In this document: one piece after another, positions 1-8,389 of the stretch
How positions within the stretch are numbered: position 1 is the first letter of the stretch
Layout: every line of letters begins with the position of its first letter
Translations under genes and position numbers: made by a program
The notes under the pieces: generated by a model
Database searches by the model: none
What the model was told of the DNA's origin: nothing
Seen by the model: the letters and a program-made list of their open reading frames with translations, nothing else
Source: Streptomyces lavendulae subsp. lavendulae
GTDB taxonomy: Bacteria > Actinomycetota > Actinomycetes > Streptomycetales > Streptomycetaceae
Assembly: GCF_002803845.1 (NCBI RefSeq)
Contig: NZ_CP024985.1
Coordinates: 1,178,001 to 1,242,000 of the forward strand
Direction: 5' to 3'
DNA: 64,000 nucleotides

Positions 1-75
1 GTGGGCGTCGGGCGCCACGGTGACGCGGATGCGCCCCAGGGCGGGGGCCAGGGCCTGGGCGAGGCGGCTGAGCAT
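1..75 (-). CDS. N-terminus of unidentified protein, runs off window
   Basis: An ATG at 73-75 on the minus strand, preceded by a GGAAG ribosome-binding site about eight bases upstream, opens a frame that stays open to the edge of the window. The 25 visible residues (MLSRLAQALAPALGRIRV...) are too few to assign a family. A palindrome about 80-95 bases upstream (154-171) could be its operator. The gene would be downstream of, and in the same direction as, the TROVE gene, 112 bases after its stop. Confidence 0.4.
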   Translation of the reverse strand, partial: MLSRLAQALAPALGRIRVTVAPDAH

Positions 76-153
76 GGCGTTCTTCCGATCGTGACGGCGG
101 CGACGGGGCCGCCGGGACTGCCCCCAGGGTCGCCCGCGCCGCACCCGGACCGC

Positions 154-171
154 CTGAGTACCCCTACTCAG
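154..171. promoter_or_regulatory. 18-bp palindrome, candidate operator
   Basis: CTGAGTA-CCCC-TACTCAG is a perfect inverted repeat with 7-base arms and a 4-base centre. It lies 79 to 96 bases upstream of the minus-strand start at 75 and just after the stop of the TROVE gene. The short arms and lack of a T-run fit a protein-binding site better than a terminator. The regulator is unknown; LuxR-type response regulators are one possibility, by inference only. Confidence 0.4.
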
Positions 172-186
172 ACCCACCGGGCCGCG

Positions 187-1869
187 CTACCCATCCGCGG
201 ACACCTCCGCGCAGCCGGTGGCCGTCGCGGCGGCCGTCGCTCCGGAGGGTGCGGGGTCCCAGGGCCAGGCGGACTCCCGGCCCGCCTCGATGAGGCCGAC
301 CATCCGGAACGCGGCGTCCGTGAGGCCGCCGAAGGTGTACCGGTGGGGACCCGTGGGGCCGTGGGCCGGCCGGTACCCCGCGAGGTTCCAGGTGTACACG
401 GGGACGTCGGCCGGGACCGGTTCGGCCGGTCCGTGGTGGCCGTCGGGGGCGGTCTGCTCGTCGGTGACGATCAGGACCCGGTCGTGCTCCCGGTAGTGCG
501 TGCGCACGGCCTTGGCGGTGTGGGTGCCCCCAAGGCTGCGGAACCGTTCCAGCACCTCCAGCACCGGCTCGTCCGGCGCGAACGGCACCTCGCGGCTGCT
601 CCAGCCGAACTGCACCAGGTCCGCCTGCTCGGCGCGCAGGGCGAGCGCGGTTCCGAAGACGGCCGCGGCGTCCGCCCGGGTCAGCCGGGACCGCTCGGAG
701 ACGGTGTCCCAGAACATGGAGTCGGACCGGTCCACCAGGATCAGCGTCCGGCCCGGCAGGGCCGGGACGTTGGCCAGGGAGTGGCCCAGGGCGCCTTCCA
801 GCGCGGCCGTCCAGCGCGGCGACGGCGCGTGCCGGTGGGCGGCGAGGTAGCGGAAGGGGAACTGCCGGGAGCGGGCGACCTCGGCGGGGTCCGAGAGACG
901 CCCGGCGACCCGGGCCGCGACCTCGTCCGGGACTCCCGCCCCGTCGAGGTTGCGGAGGTTCCGCAGGAGCGCCATGGGGCCCATCGACGGGATCACCGCC
1001 TCCCAGACGGCGGCGTCCATCGGGCCGTGGAGCCAGCCCGCCACGGCCTCCCACGTCATCCCCGCGGCGGCGAGCCGCTCGGCGCCGCCCGGGCCGGTCA
1101 CCAGCGCCCGCCGCTCGTCCGGAGCCGACTCCATCAGCGCCCGGTGTGCGGCGAGCAGTTGGTCGGAAGCCGGCGCGAGGGCGCGCTCGGGGTGGTGGCG
1201 GCGGTCCAGGGCGTACCGGAAGAGCGGGCCCTGCCAGGGCTTCTCCGGGTCGGGCGAGGCGTGCACCAGGTTGAGGACGTCGCCGAAGCGGAACCCCTTC
1301 GACGCGGTGTCGTACTTGAGCAGGGAGCGGGAGGTGTAGAGCCGGCGCACGGCGTCGGCGATGCCCCGCTTCACGGGCTGCGGCACGTTGCGCCCGTACT
1401 CCGAGGTCCAGTGGGCGAGCAGTTCCCCGGGTTCGTCGGCGCGCTGGAGCACCGAGTCGATCACGGAGCGGTTGGACGGGCCCTCGGTGGCCCCGGCCTC
1501 CAGCCGGGCCCGTACGTACGCGGCCGCGCCCACCAGGGACGCCGTCCGCATGTTTCCCTCGGCGCGGAGCCACCGCAGCAGGCCGGCCGTCCACCCGGGG
1601 TCCCGGACCGCGAGGTCGCGGACGAGGCGGGTGTAGCGGTCGTCCCGGTCCTGGCCGCTCTCGTAGAAGGTCCGCTGGGAGACGAGGTTGCCGACCGCGA
1701 GGAGGTAGAGCTCCTCGCGGGGTTCGCGGACGAACCCGTGGCCGCCCTCGTGGGTGCGCAGGCGCCGGGCGGGCCGGTGGTGGGTCAGGGGCGCGGGCGG
1801 CGCGGGCCGGGCACGGGCGGCCGCAGCGATGTGCGGCGCCACGAGCATCTCGGACCAGGTCTTGGACAC
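187..1869 (-). CDS. TROVE domain protein, bacterial Ro60 orthologue (Rsr-like)
   Basis: Ro60-type RNA-binding protein: a ring of HEAT-like helices that binds misfolded non-coding RNAs and Y RNAs, acting in RNA quality control with exonucleases such as PNPase. Family features seen are the N-terminal RTHEGGHGF segment (about 38-46), ELYLLAVGNLVSQRTFYE (53-70), a long helical region, and a C-terminal von Willebrand A-like domain opening ILVDRSDSM with a DxSxS metal site at 380-384. At 560 residues it has the usual family length. The start is a GTG at 1869 without a clear Shine-Dalgarno; an ATG 21 bases inside is an alternative. The 263-base upstream gap holds a small GAATCC/GGATTC hairpin at 1891-1906 and could carry a promoter or a Y-like RNA, but I could not identify one. 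Confidence 0.88.
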   Translation of the reverse strand: MSKTWSEMLVAPHIAAAARARPAPPAPLTHHRPARRLRTHEGGHGFVREPREELYLLAVGNLVSQRTFYESGQDRDDRYTRLVRDLAVRDPGWTAGLLRWLRAEGNMRTASLVGAAAYVRARLEAGATEGPSNRSVIDSVLQRADEPGELLAHWTSEYGRNVPQPVKRGIADAVRRLYTSRSLLKYDTASKGFRFGDVLNLVHASPDPEKPWQGPLFRYALDRRHHPERALAPASDQLLAAHRALMESAPDERRALVTGPGGAERLAAAGMTWEAVAGWLHGPMDAAVWEAVIPSMGPMALLRNLRNLDGAGVPDEVAARVAGRLSDPAEVARSRQFPFRYLAAHRHAPSPRWTAALEGALGHSLANVPALPGRTLILVDRSDSMFWDTVSERSRLTRADAAAVFGTALALRAEQADLVQFGWSSREVPFAPDEPVLEVLERFRSLGGTHTAKAVRTHYREHDRVLIVTDEQTAPDGHHGPAEPVPADVPVYTWNLAGYRPAHGPTGPHRYTFGGLTDAAFRMVGLIEAGRESAWPWDPAPSGATAAATATGCAEVSADG

Positions 1870-2107
1870 GCGCGGGGTGTGACGAGGCAGTGAATCCCCC
1901 CGGATTCGGCGGTTCTTCGGGCCCCTCGTGCGGACGTACCGGCGGGGCGGGTGCGTACGACCGCGCCTGCCGAGATCAGAAGGGGCGGCGGCATCACTTG
2001 GGTGTCAGAGGAAGTAGCCGCAGCCGGGCGCATCGGGGGCGCGGTCGCGACGCCAACGTACCGGCACCGCCGGGCCGGGCACCAGCGATTAACGCGGGCT
2101 GCGTGCG

Positions 2108-2129
2108 CGGGCCCGCCCTCGGGCCCGCC
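2108..2129 (-). terminator. Hairpin terminator after the glycosyltransferase
   Basis: GCGGGCCCG-CCCT-CGGGCCCGC forms a perfect 9-bp stem with a 4-base loop directly after the stop of the minus-strand glycosyltransferase (stop at 2133). It lacks a U-run, as is common for Streptomyces terminators. Confidence 0.6.
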
Positions 2130-2132
2130 GGG

Positions 2133-3374
2133 TCATGCCAGCCGTTCGAGTGCCGCGGCGACGGGGGCGGTGCCGTCCTCCGCGGCCAGCCGGGCGGCGA
2201 GGTGCCGGGCGCGGTCGCGGTAGGAGGGATCGGCCGTGGCCGTGCGGAGCGCCGCGCCGAGGGTGGCGGCGTCGAGGTGGCGCAGGGGAACGGCGCGGGG
2301 CGCGGTGCCCAGCTCCACGAGGCGGGAGGCCCAGAAGTGGGCGTCGAACTGGACGGGTACGGGTACGCAGGGCACGCCCGCGCGCAGCGCCGCGCCGGTG
2401 GTGCCCGCTCCGGCGTGGTGGACGACGGCCGCGGTGCGGGGGAAGAGGAGGGAGTGCGGGACGTCCCCGATGGTGATCATGTCGTCCCCGGTGGCGGACA
2501 GCCCGGCCCAGCCCTGCTGGATCACGCCGCGCAGGCCCGCGGAGCGCAGGGCGGTGACGATGTGGGCGCTGACCCGCCGGGGGTCGGGCGTGGTGGCGCT
2601 CCCGAGGCCGACGTAGACGGGGGCGGGGCCGGAGCCGAGGAACTCCTCCAGCTCCGCCGGGAGCCGGTCCGTGCTGTCGTGGGGCCACCAGTATCCGCAG
2701 ACCTCCAGGCCGGGACGCCAGTCGCGGGGGCGGGGGACCACCAGCTCGCTGAAGCCGTGCCACACGGGCCAGCCCTGCCGCTCGCGGGCGCGGCGGGCCG
2801 AGGACAGCCGGCCCGGCGGGAGGCCGTGGTCGGTGGCCAGTGTCCGTGCGGCCCGGGTGAAGACGTGGTCGACGGCCGCGGTGACGGCGTGCCCGCCGAG
2901 CCGGTTGGCCAGCGGTCCGGCGGAGCGGGTGCCGAGCATCGGCGGCGGGAAGGCGCGGGTCCCGTGCAGGGGCTGGAGGAAGAGGCCCATGCTGGGCCGG
3001 CCGAGGCCCTCGGCGATGGCGCAGGCCAGCGGTGCGACCGTTCCTCCGGCGAGTACGACGTCCGCGTCGCGCGCCGTGCGCACCAGCGCGTGCGTCATCT
3101 CCGGTGCGATGCGCCTCGCCATCGCCACCGCCCGCAGCAGTTTCGCGGCCCCGTTCCCGCTGCGGTGCAGTCCGCGTCCGCGCGCCGAGTGCAGCTCGGC
3201 CCTCGGGTCCCCGGGAAGGCCCTCGAAGCTCATCCCCGACCCGGCCACCAGTGGTGCGAACACTGCGTGGGTCACCAGGGTGACGTCGTGTCCGGCACGG
3301 ACCAGTCCGGCTCCCAGACCCGTGTACGGTGCGACGTCCCCGCGTGATCCCGCTGTCATGACGGCGATCCTCAC
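2133..3374 (-). CDS. GT1-family UDP-sugar glycosyltransferase
   Basis: A GT-B fold glycosyltransferase of the macrolide/sterol glucosyltransferase type that transfers a sugar from a nucleotide donor to a small hydrophobic acceptor. The N-terminal acceptor-domain signature is MTAGSRGDVAPYTGLG at residues 6-21. The C-terminal donor-binding block is HHAGAGTTGAALRAG followed by PVQFDAHFWA, with the histidines and glycines that contact UDP. The length of 413 residues is normal. It stands alone behind the conservon (start 3374, about 100 bases from the cvnD stop) with its own terminator. The acceptor cannot be read from sequence; nothing else in the neighbourhood looks like an antibiotic scaffold pathway, so a lipid or xenobiotic acceptor is equally possible. 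Confidence 0.85.
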   Translation of the reverse strand: MRIAVMTAGSRGDVAPYTGLGAGLVRAGHDVTLVTHAVFAPLVAGSGMSFEGLPGDPRAELHSARGRGLHRSGNGAAKLLRAVAMARRIAPEMTHALVRTARDADVVLAGGTVAPLACAIAEGLGRPSMGLFLQPLHGTRAFPPPMLGTRSAGPLANRLGGHAVTAAVDHVFTRAARTLATDHGLPPGRLSSARRARERQGWPVWHGFSELVVPRPRDWRPGLEVCGYWWPHDSTDRLPAELEEFLGSGPAPVYVGLGSATTPDPRRVSAHIVTALRSAGLRGVIQQGWAGLSATGDDMITIGDVPHSLLFPRTAAVVHHAGAGTTGAALRAGVPCVPVPVQFDAHFWASRLVELGTAPRAVPLRHLDAATLGAALRTATADPSYRDRARHLAARLAAEDGTAPVAAALERLA

Positions 3375-3474
3375 GTCCGCCAGTGTGGCGGCCCGGACCC
3401 GTCCGCGACAGCACGCCGCCGCCGCGGCGGCACGCGGTACCCCCGAAGCGGCACAGGGCCTGCGTCCCGACCGG

Positions 3475-4083
3475 TCAGGGAACCGCCGGGACGGAGGCCG
3501 AGGCCTGGGCGATGACCACGTCGAGCAGGGCCAGCAGACTGCCGCGCGCGTCCTCCCGGGAGCGGGCGTCCAGCAGCAGCACCGGAGTGTCGGGGTTCCC
3601 CAGGTGCAGAGCGGCGGCGATCTCCTCGGCGGTGTAGGGCTGTTCGCCGTGGAAGCAGTTCGCGCCGACCACGAACGGCAGCCCGCGGCTCTCGAAGAAG
3701 TCGATCGCCGGGAAGCCCCGGTCCAGACGCCGGGTGTCGACGAGCACGAGCGCTCCCAGGGCCCCGTTCAGCAGGTCGTCCCACATGAACCAGAACCGCT
3801 CCTGGCCGGGCGTCCCGAACAGGTAGAGGACCACCCCGGCGTCGGCCAGGGTGATCCGGCCGAAGTCCATCGCGACCGTGGTCAGCGTCTTGGACTCGAT
3901 GCCGTCGAGGTCGTCGACGCCGATTCCCGCGCTCGTCAGGCGCTCCTCGGTGCGCAGCGGCTCGATCTCGGAGACCGACTCGACCAGGGTCGTCTTGCCG
4001 ACCCCGAATCCGCCGGCGACGAGGATCTTGACGGGGGACGCTCCTCGGGCGGCGAAAGCGTCGGGAGTGTCATATCCGGGCAA
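3475..4083 (-). CDS. cvnD: CvnD-type small GTP-binding protein of a conservon
   Basis: Last gene of a conservon, the Streptomyces four-gene module resembling a membrane-tethered G-protein signalling complex. It has the P-loop GGFGVGKTT (about 24-32), a switch segment TVAMDFGRI, and LYLFGTPGQERFWFMW, a DxxGQ-type G3 motif in which Thr-Pro-Gly-Gln replaces the usual Ala-Gly-Gln. VGANCF stands in the place of NKxD. At 202 residues it matches other CvnD proteins. It overlaps cvnC by 14 bases, so the four genes are translationally coupled. Predicted role: nucleotide-dependent switch released from the CvnA/B/C membrane complex. Confidence 0.92.
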   Translation of the reverse strand: MPGYDTPDAFAARGASPVKILVAGGFGVGKTTLVESVSEIEPLRTEERLTSAGIGVDDLDGIESKTLTTVAMDFGRITLADAGVVLYLFGTPGQERFWFMWDDLLNGALGALVLVDTRRLDRGFPAIDFFESRGLPFVVGANCFHGEQPYTAEEIAAALHLGNPDTPVLLLDARSREDARGSLLALLDVVIAQASASVPAVP

Positions 4084-4441
4084 GGTTGTCCCTGATTTTC
4101 ATGAGCAGGTGGACATTGGTGGTCTCGGCGCCGTCGAGGGGCGGCCGGTGGTGGATCAGCCCGCGGTCCGCGAGTTCGCCCAGCAGCAGCGTCATCGGGG
4201 TGAGGCGCATGTGCATACGGGCCGCGATCTCGGCGACCGCCATCCCGCCCGGCGGTGCGCACATGGCCAGGACGGCCCGCCATTCGGTGGCCAGCCCGGT
4301 GTGGGCGTCGTCCGCGGCGACCGCGGCCGTGATGGTGGTGTCCATGGTGAGGACGGTCTGCGCAGCGGCGGCCGTGCGGCCGTCGGTCAGCGCGTACAGC
4401 CGGGTCCGGCGCGGGCTCCTGCGCTGTGGCTCGTCGGGCAT
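4070..4441 (-). CDS. cvnC: CvnC, DUF742 winged-helix-like conservon protein
   Basis: A DUF742 protein, the third conservon component. It contains the conserved RLYALTDGRT near the N-terminus, a helix-turn-helix-like middle (MAVAEIAARMHMRLTPMTLL) and the family-typical C-terminus VHLLMKIRDNLARI. The ATG at 4439-4441 overlaps the TAA of cvnB by one base (TAATG), which decides the start over an in-frame codon further upstream. DUF742 proteins are thought to act as adaptors within the complex rather than as free transcription factors. Confidence 0.9.
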   Translation of the reverse strand: MPDEPQRRSPRRTRLYALTDGRTAAAAQTVLTMDTTITAAVAADDAHTGLATEWRAVLAMCAPPGGMAVAEIAARMHMRLTPMTLLLGELADRGLIHHRPPLDGAETTNVHLLMKIRDNLARI

Positions 4442-4845
4442 TACGGCGTCGGTGCGGAGGTGCGCCCGGGGGTTCCCAGCCACTCGCCGAGCGCCTGGGC
4501 CGTCCGTACGGCCTCGCCGCCCAGCTCTCCGAGGCGTGCCTTGCGGTTGGTCACCACGATGAGCGTGCTGCCCTCTCCGCAGCCGACGACACAGAGGTAC
4601 CGGTCGTCCATCTCCACCAGCTGGCGGATGACCCGGCCGCCGTCGATCTCCCTCGATATCGCCTTCATGGTGGCGGCGATGCCGGAGGCGGCGGCCGCGA
4701 TGCGCTCCGCCTGGTCCCGCTCCAGCAGGTAGGCGCTGAGCTTGATGCCGTCGTTGGACAGGAGCACGGCTCCCTCGATGCCGGCGATCCTGCTCAGGTT
4801 GTTGTCCAGGATGCCGTAGATCATCTCGCTGGCTGTCATCGTCAT
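4441..4845 (-). CDS. cvnB: CvnB, roadblock/LC7 domain protein
   Basis: A roadblock/LC7 protein of 134 residues, the second conservon component. Roadblock proteins pair with small GTPases (here CvnD) and regulate their nucleotide state. The fold is visible from the opening NLSRIAGIEGAVLLSNDGI, the central GIAATMKAISREIDGG helix and the VVGCGEGSTLIVVTNRKARLG strand-helix at the end. It overlaps cvnA by four bases (ATGA), so translation is coupled. Confidence 0.93.
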   Translation of the reverse strand: MTMTASEMIYGILDNNLSRIAGIEGAVLLSNDGIKLSAYLLERDQAERIAAAASGIAATMKAISREIDGGRVIRQLVEMDDRYLCVVGCGEGSTLIVVTNRKARLGELGGEAVRTAQALGEWLGTPGRTSAPTP

Positions 4846-7220
4846 GGCCGTTCCGCTCGGAGCTCTGCTTCCACTTTCTTGGTCCCCTCTTCGTAGTCCG
4901 CCCAGGCGTCGGCGACCTCTTCGGGTGTCGCCGTGTCCCGGCCGGTGTCCGGCTCCGGTGCGCGGGGCCCGCGGAGCTGCCGGGTGAGATGGGTCTGCGG
5001 GACGCGCTCGGGCAGGGCCGGCCGCGCGCCTGCGGGGGCGGCCCCGGAGCGGACGGGCAGCGGCCGCCGGGTCGTCGCCGGTACGGGGGCGGGCGCCGGG
5101 GCCGCGTCGGCCTCGGGCGCGGGCGGTACGTCGGGCGCGGGCCGTGTGTCGGCCTCGGGCGCGGGCCGGCGTACGGGCGGGCGTACGGGGGTGAGCGCGG
5201 CGGCCGGTCCCGGCTCGCGACGGGTCCGCGGTGCGGGCTCCGCCCCCGGCTTCCGCTCCGGAGCGGCGGACGCCAGCAGCGCGCCCGGGAGGATCACCAC
5301 GGCCGCGGTCCCGCCGTACACGGAGCGGCGCAGGGTGACCCGGGCCTGGAGCTGTTCGGCCAGGTGGCCCACGACGAAGAGGCCCAGCCGGTGCGCGTTC
5401 TCCGCGAGGACGGAGTACGGCGGCGCCGAGTGCAGGCGCTCGTTCATGGCCTCGTAACCGGCGGCCGAGACGCGCGGCCCGCGGTCCTCGATCTCGACCG
5501 ACAGCCCGTCCGCCACGAGTTCGGCGCGGACGACCACCTTCGAGCGGGGCGGCGAGAACCGGGTCGCGTTGTCCAGCAGTTCGGCCAGCAGGTGGCTGAT
5601 CTGGCTGATGACGTGCGGCTGCACGCTCGCCTCGTCCAGCGCCTGCCGTTCGATCCGGCGGAAGTCCTCTACCTCGGCGGCCGCTTCGCGCAGCAGGTCG
5701 GCGACGCGCATGGGGTCGGTGTGCGGGTCGGGGATCTCGCCGCCGGCGAGGATCAGCAGGTTCTCGATCTGGCGCCGCATCCCCACCGTCAGCTGGTCGG
5801 ACCGCATCAGCTGGGCCAGGAGGGCCTCGTCGTGGCCGAAGGTGTCCTGGAGGTCCTCGGTCAGGCTCAGTTGCCGGCTGACGAGGTTCCCGGTGCGGGA
5901 GGCGATGCCCGAGGCGAACAGGCCGAAGCCGTGGCGTTCGGCGGCGAGCTGCCGGTGTCCGTCGACGGACACGGCGACGACCCGCGCGAAGGCGTCGGTG
6001 ATCTGCCCGACCTCGTCCTGGCGCCCGCGTACGGCCGGCAGCGCCCCCGTGTCGACGGGCTCGCCGCGCTGGAGCCGGGCCACCACCTCGGGGAGCGTCT
6101 CCTCGGCGATGGCGACCGTACGGGTGTGCAGGCGGCTGAGCCGGCGCAGGACGGACCGGGTGGTGAGGACGACGACGGCGGTGACGAGCAGCAGGGCCCC
6201 GCCGCTGGCTCCGATCAGCCAGTAGACCTCGGTCTCCAGCTCGGAGGCCTTGGCGTCGGCGTGCGCGAACACGCTGCGGGCCCGCTCCGTGTTGAGCGCG
6301 GCCAGCTGCGGTGCGAAGGTCGCGTAGGCGGCGGGCCAGCCGTCGACGTCGGCCGGCAGTTTCACACCGGTCGGGGTGTCCTTGTGGTTGGCGACGACCG
6401 CGTTCTCGATGCGGAACTTGGCCTGCCAGGCCGCGGAGCCGGTGAGCTTGTCGTACGAGGCCAGTTCGGCGGGCGGGAGGTACGGGACGATCCAGGTGTC
6501 GTACAGGTACCGGTGGGTGCCGACGGCGTCGAGGAACTGGGAGAAGCCGGTGGCCGCCAGCTCGCGCGGGGGCCCGGCCAGCGCGAGGGCCGTGTTCTCG
6601 CGCGCGACCATCTCGGCGGCCGAGAACAGGGCGACGGCGGGCCTGCTCTCCTGGGCGAGTTCGGCGTCGTCGGAGTGGCTGAATTCATCCTGGTAGGCGC
6701 GGATGATGTCGTCGATCACGCCGGTGTAGTAGGCGACCACCTGCTCGGCGCTGCCGCTGTGGGCGTCCGCGCGTTTGCGGTAGGAGTCCAGCAGGTCGAG
6801 CCGCTCGGCGACGGCGCCGACGCGGCCTCCGTCCTGCCCGGGACCCTGCGTCCCGGGCTCCCCGGCGCTCCCCGCGACCTTCCGGAACTCCGCCGCCGCC
6901 CGGTCCGTCCCGGCCCGCCCGTCGCGCACGGCGCCGTCGCCGACGGGGGATCCGGCCCACCGCGCCGCCGTCGTAGCGCGTTCGGCCTGCAGCTCGTTCA
7001 TCAGCCTGACCAGCGGTACGCCGATCCGCTCGCCGTCCTCCACGTCGGCGCGCAGGTGCGCCGACTGGGCCAGCAGCCGCTGAGCGGTCACGGTGACCTG
7101 GGTCCCCATCGCCACGGTCGGGACGACGGCCAGGCAGACCAGCATCGTGCGCAGGCGTACGGTGCGGCGGCGCCGGACGGGCGGCGGGCCCGGGGGGCCT
7201 TCGGGTGCCATCTCAGACAT
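4842..7220 (-). CDS. cvnA: CvnA, membrane histidine-kinase-like conservon sensor
   Basis: First conservon gene, 792 residues. It has a transmembrane helix at about 22-44, a periplasmic nitrate-sensor-like helical domain, a second helix at about 333-352, a HAMP-like linker, and a GHKL ATPase domain with N-box LLAELLDNATRFSPP (543-557), DRGP at 579-582 and a GLFVVGHLA segment near 613-621. The region before the ATPase domain (MRRQIENLLIL) replaces the phospho-acceptor His box of ordinary sensor kinases, as in other CvnA proteins. A Pro/Ala-rich tail of about 140 residues follows. It sits in the membrane as the scaffold and sensor for CvnB-D. The stimulus is unknown. Confidence 0.93.
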   Translation of the reverse strand: MSEMAPEGPPGPPPVRRRRTVRLRTMLVCLAVVPTVAMGTQVTVTAQRLLAQSAHLRADVEDGERIGVPLVRLMNELQAERATTAARWAGSPVGDGAVRDGRAGTDRAAAEFRKVAGSAGEPGTQGPGQDGGRVGAVAERLDLLDSYRKRADAHSGSAEQVVAYYTGVIDDIIRAYQDEFSHSDDAELAQESRPAVALFSAAEMVARENTALALAGPPRELAATGFSQFLDAVGTHRYLYDTWIVPYLPPAELASYDKLTGSAAWQAKFRIENAVVANHKDTPTGVKLPADVDGWPAAYATFAPQLAALNTERARSVFAHADAKASELETEVYWLIGASGGALLLVTAVVVLTTRSVLRRLSRLHTRTVAIAEETLPEVVARLQRGEPVDTGALPAVRGRQDEVGQITDAFARVVAVSVDGHRQLAAERHGFGLFASGIASRTGNLVSRQLSLTEDLQDTFGHDEALLAQLMRSDQLTVGMRRQIENLLILAGGEIPDPHTDPMRVADLLREAAAEVEDFRRIERQALDEASVQPHVISQISHLLAELLDNATRFSPPRSKVVVRAELVADGLSVEIEDRGPRVSAAGYEAMNERLHSAPPYSVLAENAHRLGLFVVGHLAEQLQARVTLRRSVYGGTAAVVILPGALLASAAPERKPGAEPAPRTRREPGPAAALTPVRPPVRRPAPEADTRPAPDVPPAPEADAAPAPAPVPATTRRPLPVRSGAAPAGARPALPERVPQTHLTRQLRGPRAPEPDTGRDTATPEEVADAWADYEEGTKKVEAELRAERP

Positions 7221-7578
7221 CGGTCCTCGGGAGCGGCAGGGGCGGGAAGGGGCCTGGTCGAGGGCATGGCGGAACTGCCGACACGGCCCTGTGGGGTAAG
7301 GATGCCGATCATATCCAGCCAGTCCAAATAAACGGAGACCCTACTTCCCTACCTGTGCGCGAGAAGACCGCCGGGCGGCCTCGGGACCCGGCCGGTGCCG
7401 GGGTGGCGACGAGGTTGGCGTGCCGGGCCGGGGGAACCAGGTACCGTCTTTGTCATGTTCTTCCAGAGGCCGATCTACGAGTGAGGGCGTGATGGGCCCT
7501 GCTGACGTCCTGCGACGTCGCCGCCCGTCCCCCACCGATGAATCCGTAGATCCCTTCACACCAATACCGGGAGAACCC
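7221..7578. other. Divergent intergenic region between cvnA and the DUF6243 gene
   Basis: This stretch must hold the promoters for cvnA and for the rightward small gene. I see no strong hexamer pair or palindrome. A nine-codon frame, ATG at 7455 to TGA at 7484 (MFFQRPIYE), lies upstream of the DUF6243 gene and could be a leader peptide; support is weak. Confidence 0.35.
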
Positions 7579-7800
7579 GTGACCGACAGCAAGAACATCA
7601 ACAACCCCGTGGGCCAGGGCGGCGGCCACCGCAAGAAGCTGTCCCGCGCCGAACGGCAGAACAACGGTCCCCACCGCAACCTCGACCGCCAGGGCGCAGC
7701 CGAGCAGAAGGCCGAGCTGGTGCGCAAGATGCGCGAGAAGGCACGCGCGGCCGCGGCCGCGGGCACCGGGCAGACCGGCGAAGACACCGCACAGAACTGA
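7579..7800 (+). CDS. DUF6243 family small basic protein
   Basis: A 73-residue, strongly charged protein with the DUF6243 pattern seen in streptomycetes: a short N-terminus, GQGGGHRKKLSRAERQNN, and a Lys/Arg/Glu-rich helix QKAELVRKMREKA before an acidic tail. The function is unknown. The GTG at 7579 has GGGAG five bases upstream; longer in-frame starts lack a ribosome-binding site and give no family similarity. It has its own strong terminator at 7832-7873, so it is monocistronic. Confidence 0.8.
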   Translation: MTDSKNINNPVGQGGGHRKKLSRAERQNNGPHRNLDRQGAAEQKAELVRKMREKARAAAAAGTGQTGEDTAQN

Positions 7801-7831
7801 CGCACCGCCGCCGCAAGGGCGGCACCGCACG

Positions 7832-7873
7832 GGGTACGAGCAGGTCCGGGAGCGCCCGCACCTGCTCGTACCC
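7832..7873 (+). terminator. Strong hairpin terminator of the DUF6243 gene
   Basis: GGGTACGAGCAGGT pairs perfectly with ACCTGCTCGTACCC across a 14-base loop, giving a 14-bp stem 31 bases after the stop codon. There is no poly-T tail. Confidence 0.8.
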
Positions 7874-8226
7874 ACAAGTACTGCCCTGACTCCGATTCAC
7901 CGTTCGGCCCGCGCATGCGCCCCCCTGCCGGAGGCGACGCCGTCGACGAAACAGGCGCCCCGGGAAAGCCGCCGGGGACCGGCCTGCCGGCGTTGCCCGC
8001 ACCCCTTTGCGTACTGCCCGTCGGGAACACGTCCGGTAGACCCGGTCGAGACGGTCCCAGTCGATCTGCCGCTAGCCCGCGCCAGCGGTTGCCTACCGCC
8101 CGGACGCCCGGCCGGCTCGAAGACCGAGCCGATCCCCTCCCCACCAGGGCGACGACATCACCGCGAGAAGGAACCCAGACGGACGCCCGGCGGAAATCAA
8201 CCACAGATGCGCTTGCTCAACCCTGG
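7874..8226. other. Intergenic stretch without a recognised gene
   Basis: No frame here has both codon bias and a start signal. The right end carries repeated TCAACC half-sites that lead into the promoter at 8227-8255. Confidence 0.4.
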
Positions 8227-8232
8227 TTGATT
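8195..8232. promoter_or_regulatory. Inverted TCAACC/GGTTGA operator-like cluster
   Basis: AATCAACC at about 8195-8203 and GGTTGATT at 8225-8232 form an 8-base inverted repeat. A second TCAACC at 8217-8222 makes the tighter palindrome TCAACC-CT-GGTTGA (8217-8230). The cluster overlaps the -35 hexamer of the promoter at 8227-8255, so a bound protein could block it. Confidence 0.45.
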
Positions 8233-8255
8233 ACGTGGGTTCCAGCCACTAGGGT
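8227..8255 (+). promoter_or_regulatory. Vegetative-type promoter TTGATT-N17-TAGGGT
   Basis: A -35 hexamer TTGATT (8227-8232) and a -10 hexamer TAGGGT (8250-8255) are separated by exactly 17 bases, as expected for HrdB-type promoters. Transcription would begin near 8262, ahead of both possible starts of the transposase-like gene. Confidence 0.6.
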
Positions 8256-8389
8256 CTCGTTCCAGCGATCACCCGGCCCCGCTCGGGACGCACCGGCAAC
8301 GACCGCTCGGAGGTGACCGCTTGACCGACCGTCACTTCTCATCCCGTCCCGGGCAACGGGGCTCGGCACCATTCCTTAGGGGGAAGAGC

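Noticed and set aside
1..1893. Long open frame opposite the TROVE gene
   Set aside because: It is Arg/Gly/Pro-rich, has no family motif and is the GC-bias shadow of the minus-strand TROVE gene.
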